Source: an uncultured Collinsella sp.
GTDB taxonomy: Bacteria > Actinomycetota > Coriobacteriia > Coriobacteriales > Coriobacteriaceae
Length of the DNA: 64,000 bases
Reading direction: 5' to 3'
Assembly (NCBI GenBank): GCA_900757505.1
Contig: CAAEOE010000075.1
Span: forward strand, 4,274-68,273
A program made the translations under genes and the position numbers. Below the pieces are notes generated by a model. That model was not told where the DNA came from and did not search any database. It was given only the letters and a program-made list of their open reading frames with translations. Position 1 is the first letter of the stretch, and each line of letters opens with the position of its first letter. Below, one piece after another: positions 6,503 to 13,921 of the stretch.

Positions 6503-7183
6503 ATGCGACCGCTCATCATCATGCATGGCGAGAACATCGACTGGCGCCATACCGTCATCAGAACGCTGATGTATCTGGTGGGCGTTGCAGTACTGGCACT
6601 CGGTATGAGTCTCCAGACGGCATCCGGCCTGGGCGTCGCCGCGCTCACGTGCTTTGCCACAACCCTATCCATGCTCACTGGTAAGACGCTCGGCTTTTGG
6701 ATCACCGCAACCTACGTCGCCTACATCGTGGCGCAATTAGCCATCTTGCGAAGCGAGTTCCAGCCGCGCATCCTGCTCGAGTTGTTCTTCTCAACGCTGA
6801 TTGGCGGCTTGACCGACCTCTTCATGGCGGTCAACCCACTGCATCCCACGGCACTCCCCACACAGATTGCGACCATGCTGCTCTCCCTCGCTGTCACCGC
6901 ATTTGGCGTAAGTCTCGTCGTCAACATGGGCGTTGTCCCCAACGCGCCCGACGGCTTGGTGCAAGTCATTGCCGAAAAGCTTAAACGCCGCTTTGGTGAC
7001 GTAAAAGTCGTGTTTGACTGCTCACATGTCGCCGCCTCGCTCGCGTTGTCGCTGATCTTTATGTACAACCTGGGCGGCTTTGGCGTCACGACCGCCATCT
7101 CGGCACTGTTCCTGGGCCATGTCATCAACGTTGCCAACAAGCTGTTCGCCCAGCGCTTTATCCGCGCGGCATTTGGAAAATAG
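6503..7183 (+). CDS. YczE/YitT-like integral membrane protein
   Basis: A 226-residue hydrophobic protein with about five to six predicted membrane segments and the pattern of the YczE/YyaS family: LGMSLQTASGLGVAALT near the N-terminus and NMGVVPNAPDGLVQVIAEKL in the middle, two related halves. The family has no settled biochemical function; the relatives are membrane proteins of unknown substrate. The AAAGGA before 6503 gives the start, and an ATG at 6521 is an alternative. Its upstream region has the kdgK-type operator, the conserved hairpin, the structured leader also found before kdgA, and the uronate-regulon palindrome. This suggests a role in moving or sensing KDG or a related acid, which is inference only. 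Confidence 0.75.
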   Translation: MRPLIIMHGENIDWRHTVIRTLMYLVGVAVLALGMSLQTASGLGVAALTCFATTLSMLTGKTLGFWITATYVAYIVAQLAILRSEFQPRILLELFFSTLIGGLTDLFMAVNPLHPTALPTQIATMLLSLAVTAFGVSLVVNMGVVPNAPDGLVQVIAEKLKRRFGDVKVVFDCSHVAASLALSLIFMYNLGGFGVTTAISALFLGHVINVANKLFAQRFIRAAFGK

Positions 7184-7210
7184 CACCACCGTAAGAACCC
7201 GCGAACAGCG

Positions 7211-7310
7211 CTATACGTTGCTATATCTCACTATACTTTGCTATATCTTGCTATACTTTGCTATATCTTGCTATACTTTGCTATATCTTGCTATATCTTG
7301 CTATATCTTG
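7211..7310. repeat. Ten tandem 10-bp repeats (CTATATCTTG / CTATACTTTG)
   Basis: Exactly ten head-to-tail 10-bp units run from 7211 to 7310. Most read CTATATCTTG or CTATACTTTG, partly alternating; the first two are degenerate. The array ends 16 bp before the ATPase start codon. The one-helical-turn period puts every unit on the same DNA face, and the units contain -10-like TATACT. It could be an operator array, an iteron-like site or a slippage-prone promoter. Confidence 0.85.
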
Positions 7311-7326
7311 AGCAAAGGTGGCTCAC

Positions 7327-8418
7327 ATGCAAACAAACCCTTTTAAGCCCACAGCAGGTAAAACACCTCCCACGATTATCGGCCGCGAAGATGTACTTGA
7401 AGAATTCAGTGAAGGCCTCACCAACGGGCCTGGTGCCCCTGGGCGCCTAATGCGCATAGCCGGCGTCCGTGGAACGGGCAAGACGGTCCTCCTTGACGAG
7501 TGCTCACGTTTGGCGCAAAGCCGTGGCTGGACGGTCATAAAAGAGGTCGCAACCGAGGGACTTTGCCAGCGCATTCTCGAACAGCTGCAGCCCAAATTCC
7601 AGGCCAAACACGCCAGATTTGAGCCCACCGTAGCTGGCATATCCATCGGCAGCATAGACATTGAGCGAATCGGTCCATCGCTACGCGACGCCATGAGACA
7701 GACAATATCCAAGAATGAAAATGGCCTGCTCATCACTCTCGACGAGGTTCAAGACGCAGAGCTCGATGAGGTCCGAACGCTCTCCATTGCGATTCAGCAG
7801 GTTATCGGCGAAGACCTTGATATCGCCTTTGTTTTTGCGGGGCTGCCTTCGATGATTGAAAGCATCATCAACGGAAAGACACTTACGTTTTTGCGCCGTG
7901 CCCTCCCCTTTGACCTGAAGGCTGTGGCAGTAACCGAAGTGTCGTACTCCCTCGAGGAAACCATTGAAGCGTCTGGCATGGAGTTGCAGCCAGGTATTGC
8001 CGGCCAACTTGCCGAGGCAACGCAAGGTTATCCTTTTATGATCCAACTCGTTGGATACTACGCATGGCAGTTGGCAAGACGCGCACATACACCGATTATT
8101 GGAGAAGAAGAAGCCGAGCGCGGCATTGCAACGGCACGCGAACGCTTCTGTGCCATGGTGATTGAGCCCGCGCTACAGCGCATTCCGCCCACGTGCATCG
8201 CTTATCTGCTGAGCATGGCATCTTTGGGGCAGACGAGCTCGACCAGCATGGTTGCCGATGCCCTAAACAAAACGCCTCAACAGGTGAGTTCCGTCCGCAG
8301 CCGCCTGTTAAGAGAATCGATTATCGAGGCTCCCTCGTACGGCAAGGTCTCATTTGCCATCCCCTACATGCGCGACTACCTCTACGAGCACAAAGCCGAA
8401 CTGGAAGTTGAACTGTAG
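7327..8418 (+). CDS. AAA+ ATPase (archaeal-type/ORC-like) of unknown role
   Basis: A 363-residue ATP-binding protein. Walker A GVRGTGKT lies at residues 46-53, Walker B LLITLDEVQD near 137-146, and FVFAGLP acts as a sensor-1-like strand; a C-terminal winged-helix region has TSSTSMVADALNKTPQQVSSVRSRLL. The architecture fits the standalone AAA ATPases related to the ORC/Cdc6 and STAND NTPase groups, often found on mobile elements. AAAGG lies 8 nt before the ATG at 7327. Lower GC in parts, the repeat array upstream and the integrase remnant downstream point to an acquired gene. I cannot assign a function. Confidence 0.75.
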   Translation: MQTNPFKPTAGKTPPTIIGREDVLEEFSEGLTNGPGAPGRLMRIAGVRGTGKTVLLDECSRLAQSRGWTVIKEVATEGLCQRILEQLQPKFQAKHARFEPTVAGISIGSIDIERIGPSLRDAMRQTISKNENGLLITLDEVQDAELDEVRTLSIAIQQVIGEDLDIAFVFAGLPSMIESIINGKTLTFLRRALPFDLKAVAVTEVSYSLEETIEASGMELQPGIAGQLAEATQGYPFMIQLVGYYAWQLARRAHTPIIGEEEAERGIATARERFCAMVIEPALQRIPPTCIAYLLSMASLGQTSSTSMVADALNKTPQQVSSVRSRLLRESIIEAPSYGKVSFAIPYMRDYLYEHKAELEVEL

Positions 8419-8437
8419 AAACGGCAACTGCCCTGCA

Positions 8438-8565
8438 AGACGAAAACCGTTTTCGTACGGATTTAAAGCAGACGTAAACGATTTTCGTCTTGATTTGCGT
8501 ACGGAATTAAGACGTAAATTGCGCTTTCGTACGCTTATTACCAGACGCAAATTGTTTTCGTCCGG
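8438..8565. repeat. Four spaced imperfect palindromes of AGACGnAAA...TTTCGT type
   Basis: Starting at 8438, 8470, 8510 and 8543, each unit opens with AGACG and an A-rich run and closes with TTTCGT or TTTTCGT. Unit 1 contains CGAAAACCGTTTTCG, and unit 2 is palindromic from AGACG to CGTCT. Spacing is 32, 40 and 33 bp. They sit between the ATPase gene and the integrase remnant and could be operators, an iteron-like cluster or recombinase arm sites. Confidence 0.5.
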
Positions 8566-9852
8566 CCATGCGTCCCCAATCTAGACGAAAAGAGCCCCGA
8601 GCTCGTATTGAACTGCATCCCAATTCTTGGACGGGCGCCGATGCCCTGATCTCTGCCATGTCGAGGTGCGAGATCAAATCCTTGGCGCGCTCGCCGGAGT
8701 GGTATGCCTTGTTCGGCGCCACCTTCCTGTAGAGCTTCTTGAGCTTCGTCTTCCCCTTGTTGCCCGGCGGCATCTCCGTCTCAGGTGGCAGCCCTAGGAA
8801 GGACAGGACGCCGGGCAGGTCGCACAGCATCACGTCCTCGATGTCGGCCTTGGCCGCCAGGTCGACGACTCTCTGCGCTGTCGGCGAGATGTTCGGGGTG
8901 CTGCTACCGCCCGCTGGTTCGGAAGCTGGCGGGCAGTAGCGGGCAGTAGCGGTGTGGCTCGATAGGCCCGAATATCCGTAAGGAAGGTGCTCGCTCTCAT
9001 ATGTGCTGATATGCCTCGCCTCGCGAACCTTGGGATGCTTCCTGAGGTAATCCCTCAATTCGAGCCACTCTTTATGCTCATAACGCTTCGAAATCGTTTC
9101 CCCGTCGACAGTTTCCTTCACATAATGGTATGTTCGAACGCCTTCGAACTTGCCGAACCCGTTCTCGACGCTGAAGTTTCTGAACCAGCACGAAAACCCA
9201 TTCAGGTCCATGAAGTTGACTTGGGGATGCCTGTCTTTCGTTCGTTCGAATGAGTGGACGAGCGGAGTGCCTTTGACTTGTTCCAGGCCGAAGGCTTCCA
9301 TTTCGCGGGCCTGCTCCTTTTTCCAGAATTCGAGATACGACGTCAGCGTCTCGCTTATCGAGATCCTCCGCACGCTTTTCTTGCTTTTGGGCGAGCGAAC
9401 GCTTCGATCGGCCGCGAACTGCTGCTCAATGAGGATGCTTCTGTTCTCGACGGAGACATCGGACCACGTCATCCCGAGGGCTTCTGCCCTTCTCATGTCG
9501 GTGTCGAGCATGAGCATCACGCATGTGATGTGCGCGTCCGGTTCTCGATTGAGTAGGATGTCGAGTAGGCGAGCGGCGTGATGGTTCCTTCGCGGTTGTC
9601 GTGGAACTTTTTTGCGTACGAGCCGACGGTGTCCCTCGATTTTTGGACGTAGGTGCCGCTGTTGAGTTCTGCCTTGTAGGCTTCGAGTGCGGCGTCGACC
9701 TCTCGGCTTTTGGTGGTATGTATGGTCTGCCACGGCGAATAGCGGTATTTGCCCGTGACCGGATCCTTGCCGAGGCTGTGACGGTAGCGCCACGTGTATT
9801 TGTCGCGGCGTTGCTTCGTTCCTTTGCCTATGACGAGAGGTCGGTCGTTCAT
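8507..9852 (-). pseudogene. Degraded tyrosine-recombinase (phage-type integrase)
   Basis: The N-terminal part (ATG at 9852) reads MNDRPLVIGKGTKQRRDKYT and an arm-binding/AP2-like region with TVGSYAKKFHD. The frame is then lost near 9560. The catalytic domain resumes in another frame with LMLDTDMRRAEALGMTWSDV, which includes the first active-site Arg of tyrosine recombinases. Much of the core-binding domain is missing, and no HxxR or tyrosine box follows. The rest of the open frame, to about 8507, has no family I recognise. It is next to a tRNA-Met 3' fragment, the expected target of such an integrase. Clearly inactive. Confidence 0.8.
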
Positions 9853-9916
9853 CGTGTTCCTTGCCTGAAGTGCCTGAGAATCGCGCTCGGTTGCGCGGAA
9901 TGGCGCAAAGGGCTGG

Positions 9917-9983
9917 GGCGGGTGGGCATTACCCTTGGTGGTGGGCCCTGCGTGGGGTCACACCCCAAGGGTAATGCTCCGCC
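9917..9983. repeat. Inverted repeat upstream of the integrase remnant
   Basis: GCATTACCCTTGG and its exact complement CCAAGGGTAATGC flank about 27 nt, with partly matching GC-rich outer arms (GGCG / GCC). It lies between the integrase start and the tRNA fragment and may be a terminator or a recombinase-associated site. The rest of 9853-10133 shows no gene. Confidence 0.5.
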
Positions 9984-10133
9984 TGACCGCTTTCAAGCTC
10001 GTTGTGGGTCGAATTTGGGTCGAATTATTCCGCGTACTTTTCTTTCGTAAATCTATGAAAACATCAAATGACCTGGAGTTATATTGACTTCAATTTGGGT
10101 CGAAATGTCTGAATGAAACAACGTCGTAGCGAC

Positions 10134-10178
10134 CTCATAACCCGAAGGTCGGTGGTTCAAATCCGCCCCCCGCGACCA
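10134..10178 (+). other. tRNA-Met 3' fragment, probable attachment site
   Basis: CTCATAACCCGAAGGTCGGT and the following bases give the CAT anticodon loop, the variable loop, the T arm GGTTCAAATCC and the acceptor end with CCA at 10176-10178. The 5' half of the tRNA is absent; the preceding bases do not pair with the acceptor strand. This is the usual footprint left when an integrative element recombines into the 3' part of a tRNA gene. Confidence 0.75.
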
Positions 10179-10187
10179 TGAAACTTC

Positions 10188-10220
10188 AGGTCGGAAGCAT
10201 AAAAGCTCCCGACCTTTTTC
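10188..10220 (+). terminator. Terminator inherited from the tRNA gene
   Basis: AGGTCGG 10188-10194 pairs with CCGACCT 10209-10215, followed by TTTT. It lies just after the tRNA fragment and was probably the terminator of the intact tRNA transcript. Confidence 0.75.
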
Positions 10221-10437
10221 TTTGTCTAGGGGTTTCGGCATCTCTCGTTCTTTGGGTACCTCGAGGCGGGCAATCAGATAGATGCTTACGAGTATCATAG
10301 GGTCTTTTTACGTCGCGGTCGTGTCTCGTACTGGTGCGCCGCTCTTTGTGGGACGTGTCACTTTGCCATAGGTTGTCCGGCTGCGGGGCGCAGGTCGCTC
10401 CCCGTGGCGTCGCTCCTTTCGACGCTACGCTGCCTGG

Positions 10438-10746
10438 CTACTCGTTCCACTGGTGCTTTTTCATGTCGACGCAGCCGTTGTCTCGGAAGGCGACTCCTTC
10501 CTCCGTCAGCAGTGCTCGCTGGTCGGGGAAGTTTGGCGCGAGGCGTCCCGCGTGGTTGACGACGCGGTGGCAGGGATAATCGCCGTAGCGATCCACCTCG
10601 CTCAGCACCGCTCCGACCAGGCGAGAGTTTTTCTCCCTGCCGATGAGGCGCGCTATCTGACCGTACGAGGCGACGCATCCCGCCGGAATCTCTGCCACGA
10701 CGGAGAGAATCTCATAAACCAAATCTTCGTCCAGGACTTTTCCCAT
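10438..10746 (-). CDS. MGMT-family DNA-binding protein (alkyltransferase-like)
   Basis: A 102-residue protein matching only the C-terminal DNA-binding/active-site domain of O6-alkylguanine-DNA alkyltransferase: IPAGCVASYGQIARLIG is the DNA-reading helix region and YPCHRVV is the active-site motif. The size is that of alkyltransferase-like (ATL) proteins, but ATLs usually have Trp where this one keeps the acceptor Cys. It may repair alkylated guanine or flag it for excision repair. RBS GGGAG precedes the ATG. The left flank, 10221-10437, holds only a short hairpin (GCGTCG/CGACGC near 10403). Confidence 0.85.
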   Translation of the reverse strand: MGKVLDEDLVYEILSVVAEIPAGCVASYGQIARLIGREKNSRLVGAVLSEVDRYGDYPCHRVVNHAGRLAPNFPDQRALLTEEGVAFRDNGCVDMKKHQWNE

Positions 10747-10920
10747 CGTATCGCTCCCGTGTTCGCTTTTGCCTTCGGGGGCGCGGCGCCGATCACCCGT
10801 GCTGCGATTTTCGCAGCTCCCCTTACCGAAGCATCGAGGGAAAGCGCGTGCGTGTCAAGGTTGTCTGGTCCAGTTGCTGGCTCGATGCCTCGAGATGTTC
10901 GCCTCAAGTGCGACCTGCCC

Positions 10921-11427
10921 CTATTGGAAAAGGATGCCGAAGATGTATTTGGTGATGGCGGAGCGGCGGATGACCCCCACGAGTTTGCCCTCGTCATCAA
11001 CCACAGGAAGCTTCTTGAACTTCTTCTTCGCCAGCAGCGCGGCGACGCGGGCGATGCTCTGCTCGGGACGGGCACACACTACCTGGCGCGTCGCGAAATC
11101 CATGACGCAGCGATCCTTCAGGTCTTCGATGCGCTGCTCAAGGCTCTGATCGTCGAAGTACAGCATGGACGCGTCGCCGCCCGTGAAGATGGTGTGAGCG
11201 CGATGCTGCGCGATGGCTCCCATGACATCGCCGTCGGAGATGAACCCGACCACCTGGTTGCGCTCATCGATTACGGGCATGCTGCTCACCTCGTTTTCGG
11301 CGAGCATGCGCACCACGTCGGAAATCGTGCAATCCTGCGTGCAGGTGAACGGCTCTTCAATCATGATGCTCGAAACGGGCGTCCCCTCGAGCTCGAGCGG
11401 GATGCGCTCGGACAGAATCTCGGACAT
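10921..11427 (-). CDS. CBS-domain pair protein
   Basis: A 168-residue cytosolic protein made of two CBS motifs: one near residues 18-75 (VVRMLAENEVSSMPVIDERNQVVGFISDGDVM) and one near 105-165 (ARVAALLAKKKFKKLPVVDDEGKLVGVIRRSAI). Such pairs bind adenine nucleotides and regulate partner proteins. It begins 3 nt after the stop of the upstream exporter gene, with its GGAGG inside that gene's end, so the two are translationally linked. Direct control of the transporter is possible but unproven. Confidence 0.88.
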   Translation of the reverse strand: MSEILSERIPLELEGTPVSSIMIEEPFTCTQDCTISDVVRMLAENEVSSMPVIDERNQVVGFISDGDVMGAIAQHRAHTIFTGGDASMLYFDDQSLEQRIEDLKDRCVMDFATRQVVCARPEQSIARVAALLAKKKFKKLPVVDDEGKLVGVIRRSAITKYIFGILFQ

Positions 11428-11430
11428 CGC

Positions 11431-12870
11431 TTATGCCTCCTTCGTTTTCGGTGCGGTTTTCTTGGTGCGCACGCTGAATATGGCGCAGATAAGGGAAACG
11501 AGGCCGATTGCCGCGCACACCTTGTAAGCGACGCCCGCGCCCACGGCGGTGGCTACTTGGATGCTCGCATCGACGCCGGCCGACGCGGTGACGCTTGTCA
11601 TGACCGTGATGATGAGCGCCGTGCACAAACCGCCGGCGACCTGGCGGCCGGTGTTCGCGATGGCGTTGCCGTGGGCGATCATGTCATTTTTCAAGGCATT
11701 GACACCCCATGTGTTCACCGGCATGTTCGCGAGCGACTGGCCGGCGGACTGCAGCATGCAGAACAGCGCAACCACCAAGATGGGCGTGTTTACCGTCGAA
11801 AGCGAGAGCAGGAACAGGGCGCCGGTCATGAGGGCCAGGCCGACGATCGAGATGGCACGCGGACCGAACTTGTCGAACACCACGCCGGAGATAGGGCTGA
11901 TGATGATGCCCACCGCCGCGGCGGGAAGCATGGCCATACCGGTTTCGAAGGCCGAAGCGCCAAGCGAGGTTTGCAGCAGCAACGGCAACAGCGTGTTGGT
12001 GACCAGGCATGCGGCGTTGATGAGCGTGACGATGATGGCGGCCACGCGGAACTCGCGCGTCTTGAGCGTGCCCAGTTGAAGCAGCGGGTCCTCGATTTTG
12101 CCCTGGCGTACGACGAACAGCACCAAGCACACGACACCCGCGACGATCGAGCCGAGCACCACGGGGTTGCCCCAACCCATCGACGAGGCGCTCGAGAACC
12201 CGTAGAGAAGTCCGCCGAAGGCGATGGTGGAGAGGACGACCGAGGGCAGGTCGAGCTTGGGGTTCTTCAGCTCGCCCACGTTTTTCAGCATGAACACGCC
12301 CAGCACCAGCACGAGAATTGCGAGGGGGACGATGGCGCCGATCATGGTGCGCCAGCCGTACGTGTCGATCACCGCACCGCCTACGACGGGGCCGACCGCG
12401 GGACCCGCCGACATGACGATGCCCGCCATGCCCATAGCCGTTCCTCGTTTCTCGACGGGGAACACCAGCATGGGAACCACCGAGACAAGCGGCATGAGCA
12501 CGCCTGAGCCCGCCGCTTGCAACACGCGACCGATGATGAGGAACAGGAAATCAGGGGCTGCGGCGCACAGCAGCGTGCCCAGCGCGAACACCAGCGTCGC
12601 CCCGAAGAATAGCGCGCGGGTGCTGAACTTGTCGATAAGGAACGCCGAAACGGGGACCATGATGCCGCTCACCAGCGGGTATATGGACATGATCCACTGG
12701 GCAGTCGAGGCATCGATGGCGAAATCGGACATGATGACCGGCAGCGCAGGCGACATCACCGTTTGGTTCAGTAGCGCCAAGAAGGCACCCAGGACGACGA
12801 CCGCGACGATGCGGATCTGGGTACCGGTAATGCGCCCATTGGCGGGCGCGACCGTACAATTATCAGACAT
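11431..12870 (-). CDS. MFS drug/proton antiporter, DHA2 (EmrB/QacA) family
   Basis: A 479-residue membrane protein with about 14 segments. Motifs are LNQTVMSPALPVIMSDF in the first helix region, WIMSIYPL in the second, and the motif-C-like GPAVGPVVGGAVIDTYGWR, all typical of DHA2 exporters. Substrates are probably hydrophobic drugs or other toxic compounds. AAGGAAG precedes the ATG at 12870. The palindrome ATGCACG-N7-CGTGCAT lies 62 bp upstream, so a repressor probably controls it. A CBS-domain gene follows in the same operon. Confidence 0.88.
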   Translation of the reverse strand: MSDNCTVAPANGRITGTQIRIVAVVVLGAFLALLNQTVMSPALPVIMSDFAIDASTAQWIMSIYPLVSGIMVPVSAFLIDKFSTRALFFGATLVFALGTLLCAAAPDFLFLIIGRVLQAAGSGVLMPLVSVVPMLVFPVEKRGTAMGMAGIVMSAGPAVGPVVGGAVIDTYGWRTMIGAIVPLAILVLVLGVFMLKNVGELKNPKLDLPSVVLSTIAFGGLLYGFSSASSMGWGNPVVLGSIVAGVVCLVLFVVRQGKIEDPLLQLGTLKTREFRVAAIIVTLINAACLVTNTLLPLLLQTSLGASAFETGMAMLPAAAVGIIISPISGVVFDKFGPRAISIVGLALMTGALFLLSLSTVNTPILVVALFCMLQSAGQSLANMPVNTWGVNALKNDMIAHGNAIANTGRQVAGGLCTALIITVMTSVTASAGVDASIQVATAVGAGVAYKVCAAIGLVSLICAIFSVRTKKTAPKTKEA

Positions 12871-12932
12871 AAGCTTCCTTCGTATCTATTCGATTCTTCG
12901 CCGAAGGCGCGCCGGCCCACGGGCGAAATAAC

Positions 12933-12953
12933 ATGCACGTGCTATGCGTGCAT
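12933..12953. promoter_or_regulatory. Palindrome upstream of the MFS exporter
   Basis: ATGCACG 12933-12939 and CGTGCAT 12947-12953 form a perfect 7-7-7 inverted repeat in the promoter region of the exporter. The rest of 12871-13390 has no convincing gene; a short GGCCCC/GGGGCC hairpin lies at 13010-13029. Confidence 0.5.
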
Positions 12954-13390
12954 CAGATACGACAGGAAGAAAGCGGCTGCTCAGAGCGCACTTGGGGAAC
13001 AACAGGAGAGGCCCCGTATACCAGGGGCCGCCGAATTGCGATGTATGCTTTGGTCAAATCCTTCATAGCGGGGAGGCATTCTAGCAGCCGTCTTCGCCCC
13101 TTTCAAGGGATGTAACCCAGACGTTGATTTTCTTCACCGAGGCGCCATCGTTGACGGGTGGCGTGCTTCTCTATCGCCACACCGCGGGGCGAGGGAACGC
13201 CGCGGCGAGCTTGTACATCGGCTATGTGTGCAGCTGCGAGCGTGTCGCCGGCGCGCGCTGGGCGCCAGTCCGATCCGGCCGACTCTTGCCGACGGTCGGT
13301 CGCCGACCTCCTCCATCTCCGCCTGCTCTGTTTTTGCTCGGCTCCCTTGTCGTACCATGGACGGACGAGAATTGAGCGAAGGCGGTACGT

Positions 13391-13732
13391 ATGAACATCC
13401 AGATATTCGGCACGAAGAAAAGCTTCGATACTAAGAAGGCGCAACGCTATTTCAAGGAACGTCGTGTGAAGTTCCAGTTCATCGACTTGAAGGAAAAGGG
13501 GATGAGCAAAGGCGAGCTCGAAAGCGTGGCGCGCGCCGTCGGCGGGATCGACGCTGTGATCGATCCAAAGGCGAAAGATGCCGACACGGTTGCGCTCGTA
13601 CAGTATCTTGCTGCCGACCAGAAGTTCGAAAAGGTGCTCGATAACCAGCAGATTCTTCGTGAGCCCATCGTTCGCAACGGCCGCCAGGCAACCGTTGGCT
13701 ACGAGCCTGACGTGTGGAAGGGCTGGGAATAA
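13391..13732 (+). CDS. ArsC/Spx-family protein lacking the catalytic cysteine
   Basis: A 113-residue thioredoxin-fold protein of the ArsC/Spx type: MNIQIFGTKKSFDTKKAQRYF at the N-terminus and ILREPIVRNGRQATVGYEPDVW at the C-terminus, the usual LRxP region. The cysteine that follows the first strand in arsenate reductases is absent (KKSFDTK), and the protein has no cysteine at all. It cannot act as a thiol arsenate reductase and is more likely an Spx-like interaction protein. It stands alone; the upstream 250 nt show no gene. Confidence 0.8.
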   Translation: MNIQIFGTKKSFDTKKAQRYFKERRVKFQFIDLKEKGMSKGELESVARAVGGIDAVIDPKAKDADTVALVQYLAADQKFEKVLDNQQILREPIVRNGRQATVGYEPDVWKGWE

Positions 13733-13753
13733 AGCGGCTGGGAATAAAGTGAA

Positions 13754-13793
13754 GCGCCCACGCCCGTGGTTTTATCCACGGACACGCGGGCGC
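13754..13793 (+). terminator. Hairpin after the ArsC-like gene
   Basis: GCGCCC and GGGCGC ends enclose an inner CCGTGG/CCACGG pair. The T tract is weak, so this is a probable but imperfect terminator. Confidence 0.55.
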
Positions 13794-13921
13794 TTGCGTA
13801 AGACGTCTCTTGTCGTTTGAGTGGAGCGCCCCGGCGGCGCTGAACAACGCGCCCCGGTGACGTGGCTCGGGGCTCTTTGTGCCGCACATCTATGAGAGGA
13901 GATATTTGATGCGCATGGGCG

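Noticed and set aside
7211..7310. CRISPR-like array
   Set aside because: The units are 10 bp and contiguous with no spacers, and no cas genes are near.
10085..10178. Complete tRNA-Met gene
   Set aside because: Only the anticodon loop, T arm and 3' acceptor strand are present; the upstream bases cannot form the acceptor or D stem.
10453..12507. Long plus-strand open frame opposite the CBS and MFS genes
   Set aside because: It is the antisense of clear family members on the minus strand and its translation is low-complexity and Arg/His/Asp-rich, as in other high-GC shadows.
13103..13444. Small open frames in the 12.9-13.4 kb gap
   Set aside because: No ribosome binding site, no recognisable domain, and frames on both strands overlap each other.
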